Assembly (NCBI GenBank): GCA_036677425.1
Contig: JARFVT010000013.1
Coordinates: 1,488,001 to 1,552,000 of the forward strand
Source of the DNA: JARFVT01 sp036677425
GTDB lineage: Bacteria > Pseudomonadota > Alphaproteobacteria > UBA8366 > Aestuariispiraceae
Direction: 5' to 3'
DNA: 64,000 nt
Below, piece by piece: positions 18,268 to 27,499 of the stretch (position 1 is the stretch's first letter; every line of letters begins with the position of its first letter). The position numbers and the translations under genes are program-made. Under the pieces are notes generated by a model, which saw only the letters and a program-made list of their open reading frames with translations, had not been told where the DNA came from and ran no database searches.

Positions 18268-18611
18268 ATGCATAAAATTTCAAAAACCAGATTATATGTG
18301 GAAAATAATTTGTCTGATGATTGTGTCATTGGCCTTAACCCCAATAAATCCCATTATTTACGCGCCGTGTTACGGCTTCAAATTGGCGATGATGTCATCC
18401 TATTTAATGGTATTGATGGTGAATGACTGGCACTAATTGATGTAAAGGCAGCCTTTTTATCGGGCCTGAGGGTGGATTTTCAAAATTAGAGCTTGAACCA
18501 CTAGCCCTTACCCCCTTGGTTAACTGCATAGCTATAGGCCCAAGACTAGTCAGAGCGGAGACAGCGGTTATTGCCGCTCTATCATGTTGGCAGGCAATTT
18601 GCGGTGATTAG
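18268..18611 (+). pseudogene. rsmE: RsmE (16S rRNA m3U1498 methyltransferase) remnant
   Basis: The first 52 codons match the RsmE N-terminal PUA-like domain (SKTRLYV, then HYLRAVLRLQIGDDVILFNG), followed by TGA (18424-18426) exactly where the family motif GEW has tryptophan. Shortly after, near 18458, the sequence jumps to the C-terminal knot in another frame (IGPEGGFSKLELEPL, then GPRLVRAETAVIAALSCWQ), ending at TAG 18609-18611. About 120 middle codons are deleted, together with a frame change. It cannot be functional. It sits in its ancestral place between ubiA and gshA. Confidence 0.9.
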
Positions 18612-18694
18612 CAAGATCAACCACCAAGGCATGAGTGAAGATTTATAGAAAATTATAATTAAAAAATATTAAATAAACAAGAAATGATCCAAGA

Positions 18695-20053
18695 ATGACA
18701 AATACATCCGAAATAATAGAAAATAAAGCCCAATTAATTAAAATATTGGAAACTGGCAATAAACCAAAGGCCGATTGGCGTATCGGTACCGAACATGAAA
18801 AATTTGTTTATAATATTAAAGATTATAAACGCCTTTCATATGATGGCGAACCAGGCATTAAACAATTATTGCAAGGGCTTAGTAAGTTTGATTGTTGGGA
18901 GCAAATTTATGAGGGTGAAAATGTAATCGCCCTAAGCGATGGCAATGGCGCATCGGTTAGCCTTGAACCGGGCGGGCAATTAGAATTATCAGGCGCACCA
19001 TTAACAACCATTCATGAAACATGTGCAGAAGTGGCAATGCATTTAACCCAAGCCAAAGAAATATGCAGCAATATTGGTGCAAGCATGATTGGCCTTGGCT
19101 TTGACCCATTATGGCAGCGCGAAGATATTGGTTGGATGCCAAAAGGTCGTTATAAAATCATGCGTCAATATATGCCAACACGCGGGACAATGGGGCTTGA
19201 TATGATGTTACGCACATCAACGGTGCAAGTTAATTTAGACTTTTCATCCGAGGCCGATATGATAGCAAAAATGCGTCTATCGGTTGCATTGCAGCCTCTG
19301 GCAACCGCATTATTTGCCAGTTCACCATTCAAAGAAGGCAAATTAAACGGTTATAAATCCTTAAGAAGCCATATCTGGACAGATACAGATAATCAACGTT
19401 GCGGCATGTTGCCATTTGTTTTTGATGATGGATTTGGCTTTGAGGCATGGGTTGATTATCTGTTGGATGTACCGATGTATTTTATCTATCGCGATGGCAT
19501 TTATCATGATGTATCGGGTAAAAGCTTCCGTGATTATATGAAGGGAGATTTAGAAGGATATAAGGGCAAATTACCAACCATGTTGGATTGGCAAGACCAT
19601 ATGACAACAGCATTTCCTGAAGTTAGGTTAAAAAGCTTCATTGAAATGCGCGGTGCTGATGCTGGGCCTTGGCGTAATCTTTGTGCCCTGCCCGCCTTTT
19701 GGGTCGGGCTTCTTTATGATCAAGGCGCATTAGATGCTGGGCTTGATTTAATCAAAGACTGGACGGTCGAAGAAATGTCGCAAATGCGCGATGATGTACC
19801 GATGCATGGGCTTGATACTAAATTTCGCAATAAAAATATGCGTGATTTAGCAAAAGAAATATTGGCAATTTCTCGTGCGGGCCTGATATCAAGGCAACAA
19901 CAAAATTGGAGCGGTGAATTAGAAAGTCATTTTCTTAACCCATTAGATGAAATTATTTCCTCAGGTCAAAGTCTATCTGACAGGTTTATCGAGCAATATA
20001 ACGGCAAATGGCAAGGCAATATTGATGGTCTATTTACCGAATATAGCTATTGA
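18695..20053 (+). CDS. gshA: Glutamate-cysteine ligase, plant/alphaproteobacterial type
   Basis: 452 residues. First step of glutathione synthesis: ATP-dependent joining of glutamate and cysteine. WRIGTEHEKFVY near residue 28 and LEPGGQLELSGAP near residue 90 are the class signatures. The frame is complete and ends in TGA, which shows that TGA is a normal stop codon in this genome. It is followed by a long hairpin and then by the phage-like cluster. Confidence 0.92.
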   Translation: MTNTSEIIENKAQLIKILETGNKPKADWRIGTEHEKFVYNIKDYKRLSYDGEPGIKQLLQGLSKFDCWEQIYEGENVIALSDGNGASVSLEPGGQLELSGAPLTTIHETCAEVAMHLTQAKEICSNIGASMIGLGFDPLWQREDIGWMPKGRYKIMRQYMPTRGTMGLDMMLRTSTVQVNLDFSSEADMIAKMRLSVALQPLATALFASSPFKEGKLNGYKSLRSHIWTDTDNQRCGMLPFVFDDGFGFEAWVDYLLDVPMYFIYRDGIYHDVSGKSFRDYMKGDLEGYKGKLPTMLDWQDHMTTAFPEVRLKSFIEMRGADAGPWRNLCALPAFWVGLLYDQGALDAGLDLIKDWTVEEMSQMRDDVPMHGLDTKFRNKNMRDLAKEILAISRAGLISRQQQNWSGELESHFLNPLDEIISSGQSLSDRFIEQYNGKWQGNIDGLFTEYSY

Positions 20054-20065
20054 TATCTATATATT

Positions 20066-20115
20066 AACCACCCTCAAGACTTTGTAATATATAGCAAGTC
20101 TTGAGGACAGTGGTT
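20066..20115 (+). terminator. Long hairpin downstream of gshA
   Basis: A perfect 11-bp stem (CCTCAAGACTT / AAGTCTTGAGG, 13-base loop) extended by AACCAC / GTGGTT. No long T-run follows. It probably ends or stabilises the gshA transcript and marks the boundary to the phage-like region. Confidence 0.65.
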
Positions 20116-20144
20116 TAAATATTTATAATATTCATATTTTGTTC

Positions 20145-20173
20145 TTGACTTATTGACGGTACATGGTTATATT
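20145..20173 (+). promoter_or_regulatory. Promoter upstream of the phage-like cluster (copy 1)
   Basis: TTGACT (20145-20150), 17 bases, TATATT (20168-20173), a good sigma-70 match. It lies in an imperfect repeat that starts with TTCATATTTTGTTCTTG and ends with TTAATCAATTTAC; a second copy follows at 20263. The predicted transcript would meet an intrinsic terminator about 70 nt later. Confidence 0.65.
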
Positions 20174-20220
20174 GCATTAATTAATCAATTTACTACCTTA
20201 ATTAAAAATAAAGTAATCTC

Positions 20221-20250
20221 ACTAGCTGGATAATTCTAGTTAGTTTTTTT
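20221..20250 (+). terminator. Intrinsic terminator within the leader of the phage-like cluster
   Basis: Stem ACTAGCTGG / CTAGTTAGT (two G-U pairs), 6-base loop, then seven T. Placed between the two promoter-like repeats, it would end a transcript of about 70 nt from promoter copy 1: either a small RNA or an attenuator controlling the virion genes. Confidence 0.75.
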
Positions 20251-20270
20251 AGACATTAAATGTTCATGTT

Positions 20271-20299
20271 TTGTTTTTGTAAAGATAATGGTATATGAT
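20271..20299 (+). promoter_or_regulatory. Promoter-like repeat upstream of the phage-like cluster (copy 2)
   Basis: TTGTTT (20271-20276), 17 bases, TATGAT (20294-20299). It belongs to a second copy of the repeat: TTCATGTTTTGTTTTTG, then GGTATATG and TTAATCAAGTTAC. Copy 1 has about 14 extra bases in the middle. The remaining leader (20300-20527) has no gene; it holds a small hairpin (ATAACC ... GGTTAT, about 20360-20388) and ends in a strong AGGAGG before the capsid gene. Confidence 0.5.
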
Positions 20300-20527
20300 T
20301 AATCAAGTTACTTTTAGAAAAAATGGATAACATTTATTAACGGCTTCAATAGCCACCATAACCGCATATAAGCGAAAATGGTTATTTAGGGTTCTGCCCT
20401 AATTAAATGCCCCTTTGATCAAAATTTGATATAAAGGCCGCCAGACTGGGTAATACCTTAAAACAATGGCGATAACCCTATAGTCAAGAAATCACCTTAA
20501 AATTAAATATTAACATTAGGAGGGACT

Positions 20528-21373
20528 ATGTCCATTTCCGTTTCCGCATCATTTAGCAAACATTTTCAATCAGAAGTGCATAACGCATTTCAACGAATGG
20601 GGTCTAAATTACGCAATACAGTGCGTAGTAAAAACAACATCCGTGGATCAAGCACCACATTCCAAAAAATTGGCAAAGGCACAGCCAGCACAAAGGCACG
20701 CCACGGCAAGGTACCCGTGATGAATATCGACCATGAACCTGTAGAGGTAATATTACAGGATTATTACGCTGGTGATTGGGTTGATAGTCTGGATGAATTA
20801 AAATCTAATATTGATGAACGTCAAATTACAGCCAATGCGGGTGCATATGCGCTTGGTCGTAAAACTGATGATCTTATCATTGGTAAATTAAATAACCTGT
20901 CAGATAAACAAAATGCAACAGGCAGCCGCGCCAGCCTTGCCAATAGCAAAGGCCTTACCAAGGAAAAAATTCTTTTAGCCTTTGAAATGATGGGCGAAGT
21001 CGATGTGCCAGATGATGGGCAGCGTTTTGCCATTATTGGTTGGCGACAATGGGGTGAATTATTGGAAATAGAAGAATTTGCCAATGCCGATTATGTCGGT
21101 GATGACGCATTACCGTGGAAAGGTACACAGGCCAAACGTTGGCTTGGTTCATTATGGATGCCCCATTCAGGATTAACAAAAGATAGCGAAAATATCCGCG
21201 ATTGTTATTGGTATCATAAAAGCGCGATTGGTCATGCATCAGGTTGCGATGTTAAATCAGATATAACTTATCATGGCGACAGGGCATCACATTTTATCAA
21301 TAATATGATGAGCCAAGGGGCAAATATTATTGATGATAGCGGTATTATTCGCATTCGTTGTAAGGAAGCATAG
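20528..21373 (+). CDS. Phage major capsid protein (podoviral type)
   Basis: 281 residues. Resembles the capsid proteins of T7-like podoviruses and prophages of alphaproteobacteria: EVHNAFQRMGSKLRNTVR, then GKGTASTKARHGKVPVM and DYYAGDWVDSLDELK. It would form the icosahedral shell. The ribosome site AGGAGG is five bases before the ATG, the strongest in the window, fitting a highly expressed structural protein. First gene of the cluster; in related phages a portal and a scaffold gene come before it, and both are missing here. Confidence 0.8.
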   Translation: MSISVSASFSKHFQSEVHNAFQRMGSKLRNTVRSKNNIRGSSTTFQKIGKGTASTKARHGKVPVMNIDHEPVEVILQDYYAGDWVDSLDELKSNIDERQITANAGAYALGRKTDDLIIGKLNNLSDKQNATGSRASLANSKGLTKEKILLAFEMMGEVDVPDDGQRFAIIGWRQWGELLEIEEFANADYVGDDALPWKGTQAKRWLGSLWMPHSGLTKDSENIRDCYWYHKSAIGHASGCDVKSDITYHGDRASHFINNMMSQGANIIDDSGIIRIRCKEA

Positions 21374-21376
21374 AAA

Positions 21377-21646
21377 ATGGCATTTAAATCACAAGATCTA
21401 AGCGTAATCGCCTATGCCAACGGCTTTACCATGTGGCATTATTCATCAATTGACATTACCAGTGCCATTGATAATGCAGGCTATTTCAACGAAGCCGCCA
21501 GCATGCTGCGTATTGGCGATGTTATTTTTATTAACAGCGATATGGATAACGTTACTGCAACAGGAATTGCCACTGTTAATCAAAATCAAAATGACACCGT
21601 CGATGTTGCAAATATAACCGCATTAAGCGCAATTAAGAATATTTGA
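21377..21646 (+). CDS. Small virion-associated protein (conserved after the capsid gene)
   Basis: 89 residues, beginning 3 bp after the capsid stop. The N-terminus DLSVIAYANGFTMWHYSS and the following RIGDVIFINSD suggest a small beta-rich domain like the head-decoration or fibre proteins found after capsid genes in podoviral prophages. Function inferred from position only. Confidence 0.6.
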   Translation: MAFKSQDLSVIAYANGFTMWHYSSIDITSAIDNAGYFNEAASMLRIGDVIFINSDMDNVTATGIATVNQNQNDTVDVANITALSAIKNI

Positions 21647-21734
21647 ATTTTGGCATGACTATCTTCCCGTATGATTATTTGAGATTAAATTTTTAATTTT
21701 GATGCGGGAAGAATATTTTAAAGGATATTATTTA

Positions 21735-22304
21735 ATGGCTTTAACTGGTTTAGGAATTTGTAGCCGCGCATTAATTAAAATTGGCGCGAACCCAATATCA
21801 AGTTTTGAAGAAGGAACAGCGGAAAGCATTACCGCAAATATGCTTTATCAATCGACCAAAGATGCATTGTTATCGCTATATAATTGGAGCTTTGCCACAA
21901 GGCAAAAACAGCTCAGCAGATTAACATATACCCCGGCTGCAGATTATCAATATGCCTATGCACTGCCACATGATTTCTTATGCGTCATATCGGCTGGTTA
22001 TTCGGGACGTGGACGTGGGCTTGATTATCAAATAATTGAGCGAAAGTTACATACAAATTCCGAAGATGTAACCCTTAGTTATATATTCAAGGCCAGTGAA
22101 ATGTATTTTCCACCATTTTTTGATCAAGCATTAATTGCAAGATTAGCAGCAGAATTTTGCCTGCCATTAACCGAAAGCCTAAGCCGTACCGATGCGCTTC
22201 GCCGCATGGCAGATAAAGATTTAGAAAGTGCCAGAATAATTGATGCCAGACAAGATACACCGCAACGGATTGAAAATTTCTCATTGGTGGAGGGCAGATA
22301 CTAA
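21735..22304 (+). CDS. Tail tubular protein A-like (T7 gp11 family)
   Basis: 189 residues. LGICSRALIKIGANPISSF at the start, then LYNWSFATRQKQLSRL and the end FFDQALIARLAAEFCLPL are the pattern of the T7 gp11-like adaptor, which joins the portal to the tail. I chose the ATG at 21735 (AAGGA nine bases upstream) over a TTG 12 codons earlier. The stop overlaps the next start (TAATG), so the two are translationally coupled. Confidence 0.75.
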   Translation: MALTGLGICSRALIKIGANPISSFEEGTAESITANMLYQSTKDALLSLYNWSFATRQKQLSRLTYTPAADYQYAYALPHDFLCVISAGYSGRGRGLDYQIIERKLHTNSEDVTLSYIFKASEMYFPPFFDQALIARLAAEFCLPLTESLSRTDALRRMADKDLESARIIDARQDTPQRIENFSLVEGRY

Positions 22305-24235
22305 TGCCACGTATTCGTCAAATTAAAACTAATTTTACTTCGGGTGAAATATCACCAAATTTATTGGGGCGCGGCGATTTAAGCGCCTATGAAAATGGTG
22401 CAAAAAGATTACGAAATGTTCATGTTTTTCCAACTGGCGGTGTCAGCAGACGACCAGGGTTAAGGTTAATCGATATTGCCAGCGGCAATGGACGGCTTGT
22501 TGATTTTGAATTTAATATAGAACAAACATATTTAATGGTTTTTACCAATAAAAAAGTTACAATATATGCCAATGATATCAAGCTTGAAAGCAAGGAGACA
22601 CCATGGTCAGAACAACAATTAAAACAAATAATATGGACGCAAAGTGCCGATACATTATTAATTTGCCATCCAGATGTTGAACCACAAAAGATCATTCGCA
22701 CAAGAAATGGCAGCTTTATAATAGAACCATGGCAATTTTACCAAAATAAGAATATCAGCTATCAACCATTTTATAAATTCGGTAATGATAATATAACCCT
22801 GCGACCAAACAGAACCAGCGGCAATATAACAATAAGCGCATCGGCAAATATATTTAGCCAAGATCATGTTAATTGCTATTTTAAAATTGCCGATAAACAG
22901 GTTTTAATAACTTCAGTTAATGCCAATGGTTTAAGTGCAAATGCAAAGGTAAAGCAAAATCTTGTTAGCACATCCGCGACCAAAGATTGGCAAGAACAGT
23001 CGTTTTCGCTTGTACGTGGCTGGCCAGTTAGTTGTATTTTTCACCAAGATCGCTTGGTTATTGGTGGGTCACGCGATCTACCCAATAGATTATGGTTATC
23101 AAAATCATCAGATTTATTTAATTTTGACTTAGGTACAGGTAGAGATGACGAAGCCATTGAGTTTGCTATATTATCTGATCAAGTCAACGCCATACGCGCA
23201 GTATTTTCCGCTCGGCATTTACAAGTTTTAACTTCTGGTGCTGAATGGATGGTTACTGGCGACCCATTAACGCCAAAAAGCATACAGTTAAAGCGCCAAA
23301 CCAGAGTAGGTTCACCAACAGATCGTTATGTACCACCAATGGATGTGGATGGTGCAACCCTGTATGTGTCACGTACGGGTAAAGAATTACGTGAATTTCT
23401 TTTCACCGATATGGAACAGGCATATCAATCAAATGATCTTGCCATGTTGGCGGGACATATAGTTAAAAACCCGATAGATCACGCATTTAGGACAAATACC
23501 CGCCTGGTATATCAAGTAATGGAAGATGGAACATGGGCAACGGTTACCATATTTAGACCTGAATCTGTAACCGCATGGAGCGTACAGGAGACCGCTGGAG
23601 ATTTTAAATCCGTATCGGTAGTTGGGGAGAATGTTTATATATTGGTTAAGCGCGGCGATGGCGGTAATGCCATATATACAATTGAAATATTTGACGATAA
23701 TTTTAATACGGATTCTGGAAATAAATTCACCGCAAGCCACGATAATCAAAAAATATGGCCAAAAGCCTTACCACATTTAGCATTAAATAAGGTAAAGATA
23801 ATCGCTGATGGCATCGTGCGCGAAGATATAATCATTAGTAAAAATGGCAGCATAATTTTAGAAGAACCAGCAAAAACCATCGAAACTGGCATTGGATATA
23901 CCCATGAAATAGAACCATTACCTGCATATCAACAAGGCATGGTGGGCATCGGTCAAGGCACGCCAATCAGGTTGGTTAAGGCAGTATTTAGATTATTAAA
24001 TACCAGTGCGCTTGAAGTTAATACTGGTAATGGCACAAACCCCGTACCATTTAAACGATTAACAAAAACAGGGGTATTGGATTACCCAATACCAAATTTT
24101 ACAGGCGACAAAACTGTGCGCGCACTTGGTTGGCAACGCGGCGAACCAAAACCCCTATGGCTGGTTGAACAAGAAATACCATTGCCATGCACAATTCTAT
24201 CAATTTTAACTGAAATATCATCACCCATTAATTAA
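22304..24235 (+). CDS. Tail tubular protein B-like (T7 gp12 family)
   Basis: 643 residues. N-terminal IKTNFTSGEISPNLLGRGDL, then NVHVFPTGGVSRRPGLRLID, is the signature of the podoviral gp12-like nozzle protein seen in many alphaproteobacterial prophages. The rest is beta-rich and fits a propeller. Starts on the stop codon of the preceding gene. The frame is complete, with no sign of decay. Confidence 0.78.
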   Translation: MPRIRQIKTNFTSGEISPNLLGRGDLSAYENGAKRLRNVHVFPTGGVSRRPGLRLIDIASGNGRLVDFEFNIEQTYLMVFTNKKVTIYANDIKLESKETPWSEQQLKQIIWTQSADTLLICHPDVEPQKIIRTRNGSFIIEPWQFYQNKNISYQPFYKFGNDNITLRPNRTSGNITISASANIFSQDHVNCYFKIADKQVLITSVNANGLSANAKVKQNLVSTSATKDWQEQSFSLVRGWPVSCIFHQDRLVIGGSRDLPNRLWLSKSSDLFNFDLGTGRDDEAIEFAILSDQVNAIRAVFSARHLQVLTSGAEWMVTGDPLTPKSIQLKRQTRVGSPTDRYVPPMDVDGATLYVSRTGKELREFLFTDMEQAYQSNDLAMLAGHIVKNPIDHAFRTNTRLVYQVMEDGTWATVTIFRPESVTAWSVQETAGDFKSVSVVGENVYILVKRGDGGNAIYTIEIFDDNFNTDSGNKFTASHDNQKIWPKALPHLALNKVKIIADGIVREDIIISKNGSIILEEPAKTIETGIGYTHEIEPLPAYQQGMVGIGQGTPIRLVKAVFRLLNTSALEVNTGNGTNPVPFKRLTKTGVLDYPIPNFTGDKTVRALGWQRGEPKPLWLVEQEIPLPCTILSILTEISSPIN

Positions 24236-24244
24236 GGAAATATC

Positions 24245-24709
24245 ATGACCGCAATGGTACCACTGCTGTTAATGTCAGCAATGACTGCATCCGATACAAA
24301 ATCTCAAACACAACAAATTGAATAACCAAATAAATCTCCACAAGAAAAAGCCGACCGCGATAAATTGGTTGCAAAAATAAAAGCAATCAGAGAAGTGCGC
24401 AATCGACGCACCAAAGCAAAATTTAGAATTTCCCATGCCAGAGCAAAGATGGCAGCATCTGGTATATCATCAAGCGGTGGTTCTAACCTTGCCATATTGC
24501 GCGGCTTAAGGCTTTCACAAAATAATGATATTAGCGAGATTAGATATAACAAAGAGCTATCAAATCAAAATACACAAATAAAAGCCAACAGAGCGAAATA
24601 TAATCATGATTATGCCAAAAATATAAACAAGCAAAATTCATTAAATAAAAAAGCTAATAGAAGAAATGAACGGCTATTTAGAAATAGCTTGGGTATTTTA
24701 AAAGACTAA
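24245..24709 (+). pseudogene. Internal-virion-protein-like gene with one in-frame TAA
   Basis: The ATG at 24245 follows AAGGAAA. The frame gives 26 residues (hydrophobic start rich in Met and Ala), then TAA (24323-24325), and then continues in the same frame for 127 codons to 24709. The part after the stop is highly basic and helical (KIKAIREVRNRRTKAKFR, then MAASGISSSGGSNLAILRG), a pattern like the small T7 gp14-type internal virion proteins. CAA to TAA would explain the stop. A downstream restart is possible from the TTG at 24365. It could also be an unrelated linker protein. Confidence 0.6.
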
Positions 24710-24757
24710 TCAATCAACCTTAGCCAATATTTACATTTAAAAATATAAGGAATAATA

Positions 24758-25984
24758 ATGGCAAATACAACCGAGATACCACGCATATCATATGCGATAA
24801 CGGATAGTGTGTTAAATGCTAATGGTAATCATTATAATTTTGCAATTCCATTTGCCTTTGAAAATACTAAAGACATTAAAATTATGCTTGATAATGGTAA
24901 TTTTATCACGAATTTCACCACCAGATTTAGCAACAATAACGCCGATAGCGGTTCAGTAAATATTTTAAAAGAAGAACTAACCAATGCCAAAAATATTTAT
25001 ATTTATCGTCATATGGCATTCATTCGCGAGACTGAATTTCAGGCCGATAGTGATTTTCGTGCCGTGATTATTAATGGTGAATTTGATCGGATAATGTGGT
25101 TATTACAACAAATGGATATGCAAGTAGCAGGCACAATCCATAGACCACAATATGACACAGGCCCAGATTTAATATTACCAGATACAAAAGACAGAAAAAA
25201 CAAATTACTGGCATTTGATAATAATGGCGTACCAATCGTTATAGATGACAGCCAAGCATCGGCAGCTAATGCAATAACAACCGCAGCAGAAGCGGCATTA
25301 TCCGCCAATAGGTCAGCGACAAGCGCAATTGAAGCCAAAGCCGAAGCAATATCCATTAAAAATATTATAAATAATATTGATAATTATATAATTAAAGATG
25401 GTTCGATTAGTAATATTAAACTTACTGATAACTCTATCACCAACGCAAAGCTTGCCGATAGCATGATCGGTAAACATTCAATTTATATGCCAGCGGGTGC
25501 AATATTACCGACAAAAACCAATGGTGCAAAATCGAAAGTAACCCATTTGGCGGGTAATATAAAATCTATCTCCACCTTGGATTTTTCGGGTAACATCGAT
25601 AACAAAGCGCAATTTTCCATCGCCATGCCTAAATCTTGGAATGCGGGCGCGGTGCAATTTCAGCTTTATTGGCTATGCGATCATTCGGTGATTACCAATG
25701 GTGCGACATTCAAAATTGCCGCCTGTTCAATTGGCAAGGCCGACAGCTTTATAAAATCATTTGGCGTGGAAACTAGCTTGACCAGCAACCCCACAGCAAC
25801 AAAAAACGACCTGATAATATCGGCTATATCGGGTGATTTAATCATCAAAGATGCCGCCGCAAATAAACTCGCATTTTTTCAGATTTACCGCGATGTTTCA
25901 GATTCGGGCGATACAATCGCCACTGACGTTAAATTAATTGGTATAAATCTTACCTATACCACCATTAGCGCAACGGATAATTAA
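24758..25984 (+). CDS. Tail fibre protein with T7-type N-terminal domain
   Basis: 408 residues. Residues 8-140 match the T7 tail fibre N-terminal (virion-attachment) domain: YNFAIPFAFENTKDIKIML, then IYIYRHMAF and FDRIMWLLQQMDMQ. A helical, alanine-rich shaft (about 165-205) follows, then a beta-rich C-terminus, which in phages contacts the host surface. The frame is intact. Confidence 0.75.
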   Translation: MANTTEIPRISYAITDSVLNANGNHYNFAIPFAFENTKDIKIMLDNGNFITNFTTRFSNNNADSGSVNILKEELTNAKNIYIYRHMAFIRETEFQADSDFRAVIINGEFDRIMWLLQQMDMQVAGTIHRPQYDTGPDLILPDTKDRKNKLLAFDNNGVPIVIDDSQASAANAITTAAEAALSANRSATSAIEAKAEAISIKNIINNIDNYIIKDGSISNIKLTDNSITNAKLADSMIGKHSIYMPAGAILPTKTNGAKSKVTHLAGNIKSISTLDFSGNIDNKAQFSIAMPKSWNAGAVQFQLYWLCDHSVITNGATFKIAACSIGKADSFIKSFGVETSLTSNPTATKNDLIISAISGDLIIKDAAANKLAFFQIYRDVSDSGDTIATDVKLIGINLTYTTISATDN

Positions 25985-25985
25985 G

Positions 25986-26639
25986 ATGTTGAATGTAAAT
26001 AATTTAACGGGATTTGGCGTTGGTGGCGGGGGCGATAGTGGGTTTTCAGAGCTTTTTAAAATAAAAGCGGTAGATTATGTGGCTGTAGCAATTGCTACAA
26101 AAAAATATAAATTAGTTACTATGACGAGCCCAGATTATTCTACAAAATTTAATGGCAATGAAATTATAATCGGCACGGCGGGAGATAACAGTATCGATGT
26201 GTTTTTTAGCAATAATGACTATGTCATAGCTGGCGGCGCGGGAAATGATTCAATAAATTTAGATTATACCAGTGGCAATGTTATCGCAATGGGTGGTGCG
26301 GGGAATAACTATGTCCATGGTTCGTCTTTCACGGGGAAAAATATTTTTGTTTTCACTGTGCAGACTAGCCCAATTACAGCTAATAAACATGGCTACCCTA
26401 CCTTTTCACGCTATATTGGCACCGACCATGCTAGAGACTATGGCAGAATCAGCTCCGGTACCCTAGAAATTAGATGCAGAAAATCCCAGTTCGATGATTC
26501 AGAAATAAAAGCAGATATTTTAGCAATCAAAAAATGGGTAGAAGAAAACCCAAATTCATCAGTGAATAAAAAATTTAATAGATTAAATTTACAAATCCGA
26601 TATATGGACAAAATCACATTTCGATATATAGAAGAGTAA
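25986..26639 (+). CDS. Phage-cluster protein with RTX-like glycine/aspartate repeats
   Basis: 217 residues. Residues 55-110 contain repeats like GGAGNDSINL and GGAGNNYVHG with evenly spaced Gly-Asp/Asn pairs, as in RTX (haemolysin-type, calcium-binding) beta rolls, although only about three repeats are present. The C-terminal half is charged and helical and not recognised. It begins 1 bp after the fibre gene, so it may be a fibre partner, tip or chaperone. Confidence 0.55.
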   Translation: MLNVNNLTGFGVGGGGDSGFSELFKIKAVDYVAVAIATKKYKLVTMTSPDYSTKFNGNEIIIGTAGDNSIDVFFSNNDYVIAGGAGNDSINLDYTSGNVIAMGGAGNNYVHGSSFTGKNIFVFTVQTSPITANKHGYPTFSRYIGTDHARDYGRISSGTLEIRCRKSQFDDSEIKADILAIKKWVEENPNSSVNKKFNRLNLQIRYMDKITFRYIEE

Positions 26640-26648
26640 GGATATAAA

Positions 26649-27056
26649 ATGATATATTATTTAATTGATACTACTGACCTTAATAATTTAATTAAAATTA
26701 CCGAACATGATTTTAATGGTGAAACGCCACCTGTTTTAGCCGATGCAAAAAAACAAAAATGGGTTGAAATGGAATATTTAACAAAGCCCGATTATGATCA
26801 AAACGCTTTTCACCTAAATATATCTGAAAGGATCACGCTTGAAAAAGCGATAACATCGTTTGAGCTAGTCCCGCTGACAACAGAAGAGTTAAACCACAAT
26901 ATATTACATAAACGCCAATTAGCATATGGCGAAATACCGCACCAATTGGGAATGATTTATGACGATAAAATCAATGGCACAAATATATGGCAAGACCATA
27001 TCGCCAAGGTCAAAACCGATAATCCGAAAATTGATAATACAAATATCAGTCAATGA
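26649..27056 (+). CDS. Phage tail-associated protein, conserved C-terminus
   Basis: 135 residues. The C-terminal part YGEIPHQLGMIYDDKINGT, followed by WQDHIAKVKTDNPK, is a recurrent segment in small proteins next to phage fibre genes, where they may assist fibre assembly. The N-terminal part is not recognised. RBS AAGGA before the ATG. Confidence 0.55.
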   Translation: MIYYLIDTTDLNNLIKITEHDFNGETPPVLADAKKQKWVEMEYLTKPDYDQNAFHLNISERITLEKAITSFELVPLTTEELNHNILHKRQLAYGEIPHQLGMIYDDKINGTNIWQDHIAKVKTDNPKIDNTNISQ

Positions 27057-27127
27057 TTAATTAAAAATTAATTTTACTTTAAAAGAACAAACCAAGAAAC
27101 TTTACAGCTATGGAAGGAAAATTTTAA

Positions 27128-27499
27128 ATGGTAAACCGCCTTACTGCAAAACAAGCCAAAAGGCGAAATTCAAGCAACAACCAGCAACAATTGCGACAAG
27201 AATTAGCCAATAAACTGCCCAATATGCTAAGCGTCGCAATCACATCATATGAACATATCACCATATCACCACAAATCGATGATGTTAAACGTTTTAATGC
27301 CCTCCATACTGCGGCTAAATCTGCATTATCACATATTGAAAGCCTGCTAAAATTAGCCAAATGGGCAGGACTTGAAGAAGAGCAACCAAAAGAAGCCGAA
27401 AATAATAAAAATAATGAAATAGCAGAAATTATCAAGGCCGCAAAATATGCCATGAGTGAGAATAACAGCGGCAATAACAGCAATAGCAAGGATGATTAA
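27128..27499 (+). CDS. Small protein in terminase-small-subunit position
   Basis: 123 residues, mostly helical with basic N-terminus (NRLTAKQAKRRN) and an acidic, Asn-rich tail. Its stop overlaps the start of the large terminase (TAATG), so by position and coupling it is the likely DNA-recognition small subunit. Sequence alone does not show this. Confidence 0.5.
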   Translation: MVNRLTAKQAKRRNSSNNQQQLRQELANKLPNMLSVAITSYEHITISPQIDDVKRFNALHTAAKSALSHIESLLKLAKWAGLEEEQPKEAENNKNNEIAEIIKAAKYAMSENNSGNNSNSKDD

